The notes: generated by a model not told the origin, from the sequence alone. Positions 48,974-60,874 are shown, counted from the first letter of the stretch. The stretch: DNA of 64,000 bases from Nymphaea colorata (GCF_008831285.2 NC_045138.2:13404571-13468570); one strand, 5' to 3'. Numbers and translations are program-made.

Positions 48974-51900
48974 GAAGGTTCGAACCGAGTAATTTTCTTT
49001 TCCTCTGTAGGTAATATTCTTTCTTCCCCTCACAGTGTCTCCCGCTCTTTCCTCTTCTGGTCCACAGTCGATGATGCCTTTCTTGTGAAAAATCAAATAA
49101 TTGCACATTTAATATCATTAAAAGAAAAGTTGGAACTATTTGTAGATTTAATATATTTGTTTTTGTTCGATTGGAATCCTAGACATGTACAAAACTCTGA
49201 GAGCGATCGGCTTCTTTTGTACTTTGCTGGCGTTTTACTTGGTGTTAAAATCTCTTTGTGCTTCCTCCTCTTTCTTTTCAGTTACCCTAGAATACTGTGT
49301 ATACCTTCCTGAATCTGAAGGCCATCTTTCTTTGTCGATTCTCTATATTGCTGACTGGTTATTTCAGAGATGGAGCCAAGGTTGTCTTTGACTTGTAGCT
49401 TGGAAGGATATTTAGGTAATAACTTCAGAAAGAAACGAATCCCTTCAGTCTGATTTTATTCTGCGACCTGTTTGAGAGGAACGATTCTCTCACTGCTTAA
49501 TGACCTTGGCGAAGGCATTTTTCCATTTTAGGCGCGCTCAAAAAGGGGAAAGTGAAGTTCAACATGAAGTGATTTTATCGTTTGAATCTTATTGAACTCC
49601 CGTTTTCCGTTGGTCCTCTTTCATTTTTGGGTTTACCATGAAACGTTATGGAGGGGCTTGCAAACCCAAATAATGAAGAACAAAAAGCAGAATAATCAAC
49701 GAATTGGGGTCTCATGAGGACCAGCTTTCAAGTGGTCCGTATTCATGGCTTCCAAGGACCACACTGTTGGACGTGTCTTGTCGACGATGCCTTCTGCATG
49801 CATGATTCCTGCCACTCTCTACTGGCAATGGTTGGAAGCGCAGTTGCATCCAAAAGTTGAATGTTTTTAACCGTTGTTTCACGACATTAATTCCCCATGC
49901 ATCAACAAAACGGAAGCCCGTTCTAGCTCCGCACAGCACAGGGGCTGCACTCTTTTACTTTCTCGACGAGTCCAGGTCCCCACACACTTGAGAATGTCCC
50001 TTTCTTCTTGGAGCTCTTGCATCAAATCTTGCTATAGTGATATGGTTTTCCTAAAGCTGTTACGATGTCCTAGATCCGGCTGGGACTTGGGGTCCAAAAC
50101 AATAGAGACAAAAAGGAGGTGGTTATTCCGCAACAGAGCAGACTCTTCAAAAGTAGATCCCTCTTTTAAGTACACAATATTTATGAGCATGTTACACGTT
50201 TCCCCTTTTCCTTGCAAGAAAAAAACTATGAATTCTGATTCAAAATCTTCCGAAACAAGGAGGGAGTGCTTTTGCAAGGAAGTGTTGTTAAGCAGCAAGG
50301 ACATATCCATTCAAAAGTTTCGTTCCTATTTGATGCTACTGCTACTTGCATTGTGTTTGGAAATACTACGCCTCCGTTTTGAGTTGTCCATCTGGGAAGC
50401 ATCATAAAAGTAGATACCCACGGAACTGTGCACATGAAACAGCCGAAATACTCGATCGGTCGAGCTTTTAAGCGTCTCTTTCCTCATCTCAATCAAAAGC
50501 TCTTTTCCAAATAATCACACCCCAAAAGGATTGGAGAATGTTTGGGAGTAATGAACCCTTCCGCTTCAGTACTAATGTTGTGAAGGTGCCCAGCTGGAAT
50601 AATGTATGGCCCTGGCCCATCGCATCATCGACATAGGCAACAGTCTAGCTCCCACTTGACTGTAAACAAATAATGGCGGGCCACAGGGAGATAAAAGGCC
50701 AGAGAGGCAAGGGGGCTTTTGTCTGATTATATTTACCTACCTCCTGCGCTTTATATTTATCCTCTGATGGAGCTATGCATTGGATGTCACTACCAAACCC
50801 ACTAACTGGGCATCGCGCCTGTCCTGGCCAGACAATTGAGAAGAGCGCGTTCTCCAGTAAAAAGAAGATTAGAAAAAAAATACATCTATTGACTTGCATG
50901 TATTTGTCAAACGGATTCTGCAACGCGCGTATCCGAGGGAGCATGAGAGGCCGGATGTTTGGTCTTCATCCCAAGGTAGAAGAGATCGGGAAAAAACCTC
51001 AACAACTTCAAACCAAAAATAAATTACAGAAATACAGAAAGTTGGCTCACATCTCCAAAAAACTTTTTAGTTTTCTGAGCCCTCCCCACTTTTCTACGAC
51101 CGAGATTGGAGAAAACTTTTGGGGATGAGCTTACATCACAAATGAAACTGCGGAGTTCCTTGTCTTTCGATGCACAAAAATGCTGCTCCTGTGAGAAGAA
51201 AATCCAGCCGAATTTGCTGAATTATTAAGAGAAGCAGCAAGCAGGCTCGCGATTTACCTTCTCTATGTTTGCAAATAATCCCAGGTCTTTTAAATTCATT
51301 CCTCCTTCCCGTAGAACAGAAATTAACCAAGTATCAATGTTTAAGAGAGTTTAACAATAATAAGGAAATAACTTAAGCATAACAATTTTGTTTGGTGTTT
51401 GCAAGGTTCGGCTGGCTCATATTTCTTGCTTCTTCCTTTTTTTTTTTTGAATTTGGGTCTTGAAAAAAATGCACTTGGGTCAAAACGCTATAAAGACTGG
51501 CCTTGTAAGGGCTTGTTTTTCTTCATGATGAATCTGTCTAAAAAGATTGAGATGGATTCGTAAAACACTAGTATATGAATCTACTCCTAAAATATCGCTT
51601 CATAAGACATTTGAAATAATTTGTTATGACTATCAAACAAAATCTAAAAGGTCGTTCGACAACATGTACATTTCATAAATATCCTATGATTCTACCCCAA
51701 CGATTATGATAGATTCAAGAAACTTAGTTGTAGTGTTTTATAAAAAAAAGTATCCCTTCCTCATCCTCAAAGCCAGTGCAGTTTTGAGGAGGTCGTGATC
51801 ATAAACATGGCAACCCTAACACCACACACTAAGTGCTACAGGCACAACCCTAACACCACACACTTAAGTGCTACAGGCACAGGATAGTTAACAGGTAGCC

Positions 51901-52431
51901 CACTTATTTTTGTGAGCAGCGGCTGCCTTTTACAAGCGATAGAATGACTTTCATTGGAGAGAGATAAATGAGGGTACAGGATGAAACACCCTTCTCCTCT
52001 AGCTAGGCATTGCAGCATGGCAAAAATACCGATCCATTCACCCCAATTTTTTCCACCTTGGCTTTTCCCTGTGTATGCCTGGCGTTGCCGGTCATGGTAG
52101 GTTATGACGGTGGAGGATTTCCCTGAAAAATGATTACATGCTAGTCGTTAGATAGGAGTTTTTTGGCTGATGAACACTTGATCACCCAGCCAGCTTGGTG
52201 TGGGCACCGTATGTCTTCATCGTATCGTAGGCACACGTAGCTCCACTACTGCTGGCAAGGGAGATGGAGATAATTCTGCTAACATTATCAATAAAATTAG
52301 GATGACGTAGTAATTATTACTATGGAAAGTGAGCATGAAAAAGTAAAAGCCATCAGCAAAGGCGTTATAGCAGTAACGACGGAGCCGTTTTACAAAATGA
52401 ATAGTCATAAAAGTTGTAAAATATATACTTT
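48974..52431. other. intergenic region, no recognised gene
   Basis: Includes the DUF868 3' UTR. The longest frame (49874-50407, plus, 177 codons) has no domain and an unremarkable composition, so I do not call it a gene. A tandem duplication lies at 51811-51879. Confidence 0.55.
51811..51879. repeat. tandem duplication, about 34-bp period, two copies
   Basis: CAACCCTAACACCACACACT and AAGTGCTACAGGCA occur twice in direct succession (from 51811 and 51845); the second copy has one extra T. Confidence 0.92.
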
Positions 52432-53057
52432 TGTCAAGGCTATTTGGCCTGCGCGGCACTCCTTCCTAACTCATTCTCAATGTAGTGGAAGCTTTCATCA
52501 ATCCTATGAGGAGTGCTACGCACTCACACACCATCACCCATGATTATCCCACATGTAGACCATCGGCAAACCGTGACCATGAGACTCTGTCAGAAAATCG
52601 TCATTCTTTTAAGCGCCTATCTACTTCTATACGAAACCTGGGTGAGAGTAGACTTTCGTTGGGAGGAAGTCCCCAACCGAAACCAATTGACGACTATATG
52701 TCATTAAGCAAGGCGACCAACTATCGCGTTACTCGACGACGGGCATTCACTTACTCACTCCCGCGTGACTCTACGTAGTTGTTGACGCAACATATGCGTC
52801 CACCGAAGGAATTACCCCTAATCCACGTGTACTCCCGTGCTCATCCAAACACTAAACGTAGGGAACCCATCTGATTCCCCAACGACGGACTTGCACTTCT
52901 AAAATGACTTATTTCCATGATGCACTTATACGCTTCGTCGTTGCACCAACACGCTGCACATTACAAGTGCATTGCTTTATGCTTGGCTTAGTGTTCGATT
53001 GGATCCCACATGCTTCCTGAGCAATGCTCAAACTGACCAAGCAGCATCCCATACTGT
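52432..53057 (-). repeat. 3' LTR of the old LTR element
   Basis: Aligns with 53723-54377 through shared blocks such as TAGTGGAAGCTTTCATCAAT, GATTATCCCACATGTAGACC, ACGAAACCTGG and AGCAGCATCCCATACT. It lacks about 16 bases near its left end and others that the right copy has. The right boundary is approximate. Confidence 0.8.
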
Positions 53058-53089
53058 TGACTTGGCCGGGCCAAACATAGTCGGCCCGC

Positions 53090-53128
53090 AACATTTTCTC
53101 ACCACCACAACATTTTCTCACCACCAAA
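53090..53128. repeat. short tandem repeat, about 19-bp unit, inside the old LTR element
   Basis: CAACATTTTCTCACCAC occurs twice in direct succession. Confidence 0.85.
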
Positions 53129-53707
53129 TCGTCACTGTCCTTAGTGACTTACCCTAGGTGAGAGAAATTCTGCAGCCATCCCCTTCATTTCCTTCAATTG
53201 AGCCGACATTCATTGGACTGACGCACCCGCCACATCGCGGCTACCTGCCTTATCGAGTGTTTTGCCTCTAGTCCAACCTTAGTTTATTCTCATTTTTCTG
53301 TCATTGTTTGCACTTTTCCTTAATAAAATCCGAAATATATCTGACGACCATTAAGTCTCAAATTCCCAAGATGTGTTGCCAACCTGCACTCTACATGCTC
53401 ATTTCCTTGAGTATGTCAACATTAAGGGCCCATGTCCTCCTGGACAATCCTTTTTTTACGTCGGGCCTCTAACTTTATCTGCCTCAGCGAGTGGCTCTCC
53501 TGGCCTTTCTGTTCCTGACACCTAGATACCATCTTCGAAACGTGTGATCTTCATCTGACCAACACCAGCGCAGTCACTTGAACCAGTGTCCGACGAACAT
53601 GCCCAAACTATGGAGCACCAACAACAAACCAACGTTTTTCAAGACCACTTGTTGATTATATTTTTGCAATGTTCTCATCTTTCAAGTTCTTTTCGAGAAA
53701 TCATTAT

Positions 53708-53719
53708 GCTCTGATACCA
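53708..53719 (-). other. primer-binding site (tRNA-Met) of the old LTR element
   Basis: TGGTATCAGAGC on the minus strand, three bases inside the 5' LTR, the same motif and spacing as in the chromovirus at 13931-13943. Confidence 0.85.
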
Positions 53720-53722
53720 CTT

Positions 53723-54377
53723 TGTCATAGACTGACTTTTTCAAGCCTATTTGGCCCACGCGGCACCGAAGGTTTCCCAAGCCTTCGGCCAGCATGTTTC
53801 ATTATCAATATAGTGGAAGCTTTCATCAATCTCCTGAAACCGTGGACTAGATGAGAAGTGCTACGCACTCGGTACACCATCACCAAGGATTATCCCACAT
53901 GTAGACCATCGGCAAGCCGTTGTCATGAGACCCTATCAAAACATCGCCATTCCTCCAAGCGTCTATCTACTTCCATACGAAACCTGGATGTGGGTAGACT
54001 TCCTTTTAGAGGAAGTCCCAAGCTGTAGCCAGTTCACGACTACATGTTATTAAGCAAAGCATCCGACCATCACCCTACTCGACGATGAGCATCTACTTAC
54101 TCGCCCCCGCGTGCAGTTGTGGACGCAACATATGTGTTCACTAGGAGAATTGCCCCTAACCCACACGCACCCCATGCTCATCCAAATGCTATGCATGGGG
54201 AACTCATCCGATTCACTAACGATGAACTTGTACTTTCAAAGGGACTGATGACCATGATGCTGCACCACTACGCTGCACATTCCAAGTGTATTGATTTTTG
54301 TTTGACTTAGCGTTCGATTGGATCCCGCATGCTTCCCGAGCAATGCCCAAACTGACCAAGCAGCATCCCATACTACA
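53723..54377 (-). repeat. 5' LTR of the old LTR element
   Basis: 655 bp, beginning TGTAGTATGGGATGCTGC and ending TATGACA in element orientation. The TG/CA ends and adjacent primer site fix its boundaries better than those of its partner. Confidence 0.82.
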
Positions 54378-55384
54378 AAATCAATGAGTGGATTTATGTT
54401 AATGAGAAAATAAACAAGTCATCTGCACGATTGATTCTTTATTCAAGGGGTCAATAAAGGCGTTGGGTGGTAAAAAAACACGTTTTTTTTATCTCAGTTT
54501 TTTAATTTTTTTCAATAGTAATAGGCTTGCACTCGGGCATTATTAAAGGGTAGACTAAGCATGTCGCAGTTTTGAATCTTTTGAGGGCCAAAAGCTCCTG
54601 GTTTTCAATTCTCTCTTTAAGAATTGACAAAACGGAACTGATCTACATGACCTTTTTCTAAAGCATGAACCTAAATTTGAACGATCCAATTGTAACAAGC
54701 AAGCTATTCAGAGAACGTTTCAAGAGCACAAATTCTCATAGTTTCCAAGGACTAGTTTCTTGCAAAATCACGAGCAAATTAACAGTTAATGGGTCGTTTG
54801 TCATGTCACCCACTGACCGACCATTTCCAATAGAAGAAGCTAGAGGTTAAATTTGCTTGACAAAAGGTCGCTTTGAGTGGCGACTGACCTCAAATGGAAT
54901 GACATACCAGTTCTGCTACAATCCTCTGAAGGGTTGTTTGCTTACGAAGTTTAACGTGGGTGTCGGACAGAGAAGAGCCTGCCGAAGCTCTTGAACAAGT
55001 GCAGCGGGAGTGCATGGCCACAACCGATTGGCTTGATGGGAGTGCACTCATCATCAGCTACCCTTAAACGGGCCAGCTTACGGAGACGGGCGTTCTCTCT
55101 CCGTCAAAACCGGGGCGGGAGGGGAGGGGGTCCATTACTGGCGGCTCCGCCGGGCCGCCAGGCTCAGCAGAGCGCAGAAACCACCACCGACGACGTAGCG
55201 AAACCATGGGACATCGAGCGGAAACCGCCGGCCCCTGCCCACGATACAAGATGCGGGAGGGCCTTGATTGGCCCTCGCTCCGATGCCACGTCATTGGCCT
55301 GCGGCCCTTCGACGATCTCGATGCCCCTCTGCCCATCGCTCCACCCTCCCCCATGCTGGTTGCCGCTGCTGTTGGGTGTCCACC
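54378..55384. other. intergenic region and aldolase promoter
   Basis: AT-rich to about 54960, then GC-rich towards the aldolase gene. Frames here overlap on both strands in GC-rich DNA and carry no recognisable domain. Confidence 0.6.
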
Positions 55385-55392
55385 TTTATATA
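55385..55392 (+). promoter_or_regulatory. probable TATA box of the aldolase gene
   Basis: TTTATATA lies about 105 bp upstream of the start codon, followed by a pyrimidine-rich leader, a normal arrangement for a highly expressed plant gene. Confidence 0.6.
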
Positions 55393-55494
55393 CGGACTCA
55401 CTCTCTTTTCCCCTCATCCCCGTCTTCTTCTCTGAGTCTCACATCCTCGCTCACTTTTCCTTTCCATTTCGGTGCTTAATCGCTCTCGCTCAGG

Positions 55495-56776
55495 ATGTCT
55501 GCATACCGCGGGAAGTACGCCGGTACGTCCCTATACCCCGCTCTCTCTCTCGCTCGTTTTTACTTTACCTTTCTCTCTTTTTATCCTGGAGTTGTTCGAT
55601 TCAGTTCTTCTGAATCTAGTGATTGCTGATCGATCTGCCTGTCCTCACTCTAGCTTCTCGTGAGTTGCTGCTTGACGAGCTTATTGGGTTTCATCTAATT
55701 CATGGCCCCCTTTTTATTTGGTTTCAGATGAGCTCATTGCCAACGCGGCCTACATTGGCACCCCAGGAAAGGGTATTCTTGCGGCCGACGAGAGCACGGG
55801 AACGATCGGCAAGCGGCTTGCCAGCATCAACGTTGAGAACGTCGAGTCGAACCGCCGCGCTCTCCGGGAGCTCCTCTTCTGCACCCCCGGCGCACTCCAG
55901 TACCTGAGCGGCGTCATCCTCTTCGAGGAGACTCTCTACCAGAAGACCGCCTCGGGCAAGCCCTTCGTCGAGGTCCTCAAGGAAGGCGGAGTCCTCCCTG
56001 GCATCAAGGTCGACAAGGGCACCGTCGAGCTCGCCGGCACAAACGGCGAGACCACCACTCAGGGCCTCGACGGCCTCGGCAAGAGGTGTGCCGAGTACTA
56101 CAAGGCCGGCGCTCGCTTCGCCAAGTGGAGGGCCGTTCTCAAGATCGGACCCAATGAGCCCTCTGAGCTTGCCATTCAGGAGAACGCTAATGGCCTTGCT
56201 CGCTACGCCATGATCTGCCAGGAGAATGGCCTTGTTCCCATCGTCGAGCCTGAGATCCTGGTCGACGGTGCTCACGACATCGACCGCTGCGCTGACGTGA
56301 CCGAGCGCGTCCTCGCCGCCTGCTACAAGGCGCTGAACGACCACCATGTCCTCCTCGAGGGCTCCCTCCTCAAGCCCAACATGGTCACCCCGGGCTCCGA
56401 CGCACCCAAGGTTTCGCCGCAGATGGTGGCTGAATACACCGTCCGAGCACTCCAGAGAACCGTCCCTGCCGCTGTCCCCGCCATCGTCTTCCTCTCAGGT
56501 GGCCAAAGCGAGGAAGAGGCCACCCTCAACCTGAACGCCATGAACCAGCTCAACACCAAGAAGATGTGGACTTTGTCCTTCTCCTTCGGTAGGGCCCTGC
56601 AGCAGAGTACACTCAAGAAGTGGCAGGGGAAGGAGGATAACGTCGAGGCTGCTCAGGCGGCCTTCCTGTCCAGGTGCAAGGCCAACTCGGAGGCGACCTT
56701 GGGTGCATATAAGGGCGATGCTGCTTTGGGAGAAGGCGTTTCTGAGAGTCTGCACGTTAAGAACTACAAGTACTAA
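55495..56776 (+). CDS. FBA: fructose-bisphosphate aldolase, cytosolic class I (two exons)
   Basis: Cleaves fructose 1,6-bisphosphate to dihydroxyacetone phosphate and glyceraldehyde 3-phosphate in glycolysis, and runs in reverse in gluconeogenesis. Exon 1 is 55495-55522 (MSAYRGKYA) and exon 2 is 55728-56776; the junction codon for Asp is split by a 205-bp GT-AG intron. The 358 residues equal the usual cytosolic length, with no transit peptide. Visible motifs: [14 protein letters not shown] near the N-terminus, [11 protein letters not shown] with active-site residues, the class I signature [20 protein letters not shown] with the Schiff-base Lys, [11 protein letters not shown], and the functional C-terminal Tyr in NYKY. 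Codon third positions are strongly G/C, unlike the flanks. No frameshift or missing catalytic residue was seen. Very confident; the paralogue number is unknown. Confidence 0.98.
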
Positions 56777-58440
56777 GAAAGCATGGTAGTCGGGAAGGCA
56801 GGGAGAAGATTTTGTCTTCCCGTTTTCCTCTCTTTTCGAGTGTAGGTGGTAGTCGATCATAAGGATGAGGCGGAGCTTGCTTTCCAGGAGGTGCTCTTGT
56901 GTGTTTTCCCCTTTTTTTCAGTATTGTAGGGGGAGGATTTTGTTTCTTTTCTATGAGGTTTTGTTTGATGTTGTCGACAAAAAGGCTTCCATGGATTATG
57001 AACAAATCTGCGAGTGATGAGTTTTTGTTGGACTTTGTGATTAATGAAGTTGCTTTTGTTTTATTTCCTGTCTTGTTCCTTTCTCCTGTTTCTACGAGAC
57101 CGCTTCTGTATTTTCCCTCCGCCGTTGCTTAAATGCAGGCTCAGTTCATATTCATTTTTACGTCTTCTTTTATCTTTTTCTTCAGGTTTTGAACTGAAAG
57201 GTTTTGAGTTCCTTAGCATCTGTTTGTAATTATTTGACTATAACATGAACATGATTCAGAATTAGCCATTCACAGTAATTAAAGCTATATGTACTTGAAC
57301 AAAATTGCTAGGACCTAATATGGTTGCCAAACATAACTTCAAAGCCTGAAAGATCCAACAAACCTTAACCAAATGATGCTGCACTTTCGATGCCAAAAAA
57401 GGTTAATATACAGTTGTTGAACCAACTCATGAACCAAAAACTGCGAAACCATGGTGTACAGATCAAACTGATGTGAAGCTCGCCAATGTTGACTTTTGGT
57501 TGCTCCAAATTCGCAACTCCGTTTTGGGTTAGACGTTTCTTGCCTCTCACAAGGTGAAGTAATCACGCAAGAATTGCAGTGCAGTCCGCTCTAGGCCACG
57601 GGACTCTGCCTTCATAGCCTACCAGCCTCTGGAAGAAGAATCAGTATGCCCTCACTGAACGCGGTTTCAGAGCACATGAACCTTGAGCTGTTTACTCTTG
57701 GGCACGCAAACAGATAATTTCCATGACTTGCTTTCTACGGTGGTTATCAATTACAGAAGGCGTAAACTAGTCTGTTGTAGAGTGATCAAGAGGACAACTT
57801 GCTCAGCAGCAGCGGAGTCAGGCACTTGCAGCATGTGTGTGACTAATCAATCGCTGCAATGCTCAGACGGACTTCCTGAATCAACAACTCTAATACCATT
57901 TCCACGCGACATTATCTATATCTACCCAACTCTTTGACAGAATTAAGTAACGACCCCCACCCAAAATATTCATATGCTAATGGTCTCTTGCTCAGATCCT
58001 CAAGTGCTGCACAAGCAAGCGCCTGCTCATCTTTGTTGTAGACTGACAGGAACCACACTGGTGGCTGATTCCACTTTAAACTCTCTCTCTCCCCCCAAAA
58101 CTAGAGTCGAAGAGACACGAGGTAATAAAATATGCACGAAAGGAGAAATCAGAAACCATTAAGCAGAAATCTGGTGTCCCTGAAGTAACAGAAGGAGGTT
58201 CCTATCGTGTTTCCACAATTTGACATTTAATGCACGGTATTCTTTGCAAAGTAATCATAAGACATAAAAGTAAGAAGCGTATTATAACCGTAGAGTTAAA
58301 CAAGTGTAGTCGTCTGGACCCCGTCATCATTCATCCAGAGCTCGCATAGAGACTAAGAAACTAAAGTTGCAGAAACGAAAAATCTACTTACAAGGACATG
58401 GAAACGAAAGCATCTCCGTGACAACTGCTAGCTTGGGAAC
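56777..58440. other. intergenic region, no recognised gene
   Basis: The first 250-300 bp are T-rich and probably the aldolase 3' UTR. Frames beyond are short and lack domains. The right end should hold the 3' UTR of the minus-strand GUB_WAK gene. Confidence 0.6.
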
Positions 58441-59199
58441 TCAAAACAGCAGCATAGGCAACAGGGTCATTATAACTATAAGAAATGCGACAGCAGATCC
58501 AGCTTCCACATGATGCTTACGAGCACCTCCAGAAAATATCTGGTTTTCTGCGTTAAATAAAAGACGGACTCTCGTTATATTTGTGAGGTGCTTCGTGTCC
58601 AAAAAGATTAAACATGATCTAAGCAACCATAGTTGATCTCAATCAACAACTGCTTTAGATGAAAAGCGATTTGCATAAATGTACTGTGAAGAAGATGAGG
58701 AGGATTGATGGTGAAACGGAAACTTACTGCATCTCTTTGGGTAGCAAATGCATCTGAGCCCTATGCCACAATTTCCGTGGGGCTTCGTGCACTCCTCGCA
58801 CACATTCGGAAGGTGAGTGGGCACGGTGAAGGAACTTACTTCCCCGAACTTCAGCTCCCAAACCCCGCTTTTTGGTTTCCCCTGCTCCAAAGGGTACTTG
58901 CCCAATCCTAAGCTCTCAGCGTCGTAGTCGATTGCTGATACATGAAAGACGCCTTTGTCGATAAGGACTAGATAGAGGTTCTGGTCGTGGCAGACAAGGA
59001 CATGTGATGGAGATGAAGAGGAGCAATTCCTTTCAAGAGCAAAGGGGTGCTTCACAGTGAGGTTTCCACACAGCCTTGGCCGACAGAGCTTGCCAACGAC
59101 TGAAGAAGAAGAAGAAGAAGAAGAAGAGGGGATTAGGAGATGGAGGATGAAGAAGAAGAAGAAGAAGAAGAAGAAGAAGAAGGTTTTGTGTCTGAACAT
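58441..59199 (-). CDS. secreted GUB_WAK-domain protein (galacturonan-binding type), two exons
   Basis: Exon 1 is 59199-58728 and exon 2 is 58547-58441, giving 192 residues; the donor GTAAGT and acceptor GCAG keep the frame (phase 1). A hydrophobic N-terminus, including a run of eleven Phe, acts as a likely signal peptide. A Ser run follows, then a cysteine-rich domain with the GUB_WAK signature (LCGNLTVKHPFAL, CHDQNLYLVLIDKGVFHVSA) and further cysteines (CEECTKPHGNCGIGLRCICYPKRC). The C-terminus is a hydrophobic tail (AGSAVAFLIVIMTLLPMLLF), either a transmembrane helix or a GPI-anchor signal. In wall-associated and LRK10-like kinases this domain binds pectin, but no kinase domain is present here, so this is probably a receptor-like wall protein. 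The signal peptide and Ser run are built on GAA microsatellites. Role inferred from family. Confidence 0.82.
59102..59127. repeat. (GAA)n microsatellite in coding sequence (poly-Ser)
   Basis: Read as TCT codons on the minus strand, giving the Ser run after the signal peptide of the GUB_WAK gene. Confidence 0.95.
59149..59182. repeat. (GAA)n microsatellite in coding sequence (poly-Phe)
   Basis: Read as TTC codons on the minus strand, giving eleven consecutive Phe in the signal peptide of the GUB_WAK gene. Confidence 0.95.
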
Positions 59200-59694
59200 C
59201 CTGCTGGGAGGGATGAAGATGTCCTTGATTTAGCACAGGTGCTCTCCCTTTGTTTTGTTTTGTTTTGTTCTTTTCACCGAAAGATTCCGCTATTATTTGT
59301 TCCTCTTTTTTTTCTTGCATTATTAAGCCTTTTTTTCGTCTGTTGGCAGACCGCAGCTATACATCTTCGTGTCAAGGTTTGAGTGCCACCGAAAAGCTGC
59401 TTAGGCTGATGATTAGCGGCACCATAGCAAGAGGAACGCCCCGTAAAAAGTGCTACGTGAAACGGTTAGCCACCCAAGTAAAAAGCCCCTCTCCCACAAG
59501 CGACGATTCTCACAGGGTCCCTGTAGTGGTGCCTTCCATGGATGCAAGTTGTCAGATGTGGATGGGCATTGGGGCAGTGTGCAACCACCAACAGCTTCCA
59601 CTTCTTTTTGGCTCCTCGAAGTGGAAAAACATGTCATTTTGTTTTAATTAATAATTTATGCAGGAAATTGACAATTGGTGCTCTCTCTCTCTCT

Positions 59695-59697
<3 letters not shown>

Positions 59698-59750
<53 letters not shown>
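59698..59750. repeat. (TA)26 microsatellite
   Basis: Uninterrupted TA run of about 53 bases, the longest in the window; preceded by (CT)n. Confidence 0.97.
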
Positions 59751-59752
<2 letters not shown>

Positions 59753-60209
59753 CTGTTGATGTTTGAACCTTGGTTAGAAGCTCATCATAGACATGTCATT
59801 TGTTTCCATTTATTCACAGGTAACGTCATCTTAGTTGATAAATTTCAAACTTTATAAACTAATTGGACAACTTAAGAGAGTTAAGATGGATGAATCTGTC
59901 AGTAGCAAGAAAGCAAAGATGAATTACTAGTAAAGCCAGTAATAATCGTGAACCTTCGTCGTTTCTTTTTCCCTTATCAGTAGTTTATTAATTCGTTGTC
60001 AATCTTACGTAGCAAAAAACATAACTGAATGTATTCGTTTAGCAGTTGATGGCTTAGATACTTGCATCAATGACGTTCTTGAAGTGAAACCTTTTGGGTT
60101 AGGTGAAACTAACCCCCTCACCATGGTAACTGCAAATGGAAGAGATATTAGTTGTGGGTGTGCTTGCATGTTGTCTCAAAACAAGTGAAAGACAAAAATT
60201 CCCTCCTTG

Positions 60210-60605
60210 CTAAGCTCCCTCTTTCCACAGGCGGTCATGGATTAGACGGACAGGTTTTTCTTGACTGAAGAATAAAACAGATGTTCTTCTCAAGAAGTAA
60301 CGAAAAAAATGGTAGTTTGCAGGTGTTCCAGAAATTGTCAAAAAGGAGATTCGAGTATAGTAGATATCCTCTGCTTGAGTGCTCCCATTTTCACCAGCAG
60401 AGTTCTCTTTTTTAGCCTGCGCAAATGAAGACCTAAAAAAAGCATATAAGAGAGAAGAACTCATTAGCGTAGGGTTCATAACTCTCGGGCCATAAGCAGC
60501 AGAAAGGACTGTGTCACTCAGCGTGACCTTCCCAACGTGAAACACCAGCAGAATGACTACATGCGTCCACCGAGCCAGCCACCTACTCCAAACTCCGCTG
60601 TCCAT
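60210..60605 (-). CDS. hypothetical 131-residue open frame with a hydrophobic N-terminus
   Basis: Begins with a signal-like segment (WLARWTHVVILLVFHVGKVT) followed by mixed residues ending KKEN and basic C-terminal sequence. I recognise no domain. Codon use is AT-rich like the surrounding DNA. It could be an exon of an unannotated gene or chance; I lean to chance. Confidence 0.15.
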   Translation of the reverse strand: MDSGVWSRWLARWTHVVILLVFHVGKVTLSDTVLSAAYGPRVMNPTLMSSSLLYAFFRSSFAQAKKENSAGENGSTQAEDIYYTRISFLTISGTPANYHFFRYFLRRTSVLFFSQEKPVRLIHDRLWKEGA

Positions 60606-60798
60606 GTAAAGAGATATTTATGGCAAGTGAAGACCCACTACCAGAAACAATCTGGATCAGAAGAAGATGCCCTTTTGCATGTTCCTAAGCTGTGGACTGC
60701 ACAATTCTGCGCAGTGGTCGTTATTGGTTCATGAGATCATGCAAGAGTGCCCCCTTCAGTATGCAATAATTCTCAGAAAGAGTCTTAAATTCCATTGT

Positions 60799-60874
60799 AT
60801 TGACAAATATTTAGATGTTGGGACTAATGCAAAATGATATTGACAAATATTTAGATGTTGGGACTAATGCAAAT
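60799..60874. repeat. tandem duplication, 40-bp period, two copies
   Basis: ATTGACAAATATTTAGATGT starts at 60799 and again at 60839, and both copies continue GGGACTAATGCAAA. Confidence 0.93.

Larger units (their letters stand above)
52432..54377 (-). mobile_element. old non-autonomous LTR retrotransposon (TRIM-like)
   Basis: Two diverged direct repeats of about 625-655 bp (52432 to about 53057, and 53723-54377) flank about 665 bp. A tRNA-Met primer site (TGGTATCAGAGC on the minus strand, 53719-53708) sits just inside the right repeat, so the element reads on the minus strand with its 5' LTR on the right. LTR ends are TGT...ACA on the right. The interior has no gag or pol, as in terminal-repeat retrotransposons in miniature, or it is a heavily deleted element. 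I see no clear target-site duplication (ACTTT left, AAATC right) and the repeats have many mismatches, so the insertion is old or rearranged. Confidence 0.8.

Noticed and set aside
49874-50407. 177-codon plus-strand frame
   Set aside because: No recognisable domain or conserved start; composition matches intergenic DNA.
55724-56347. 207-codon minus-strand frame opposite the aldolase gene
   Set aside because: Antisense shadow caused by the high GC3 of the real gene.
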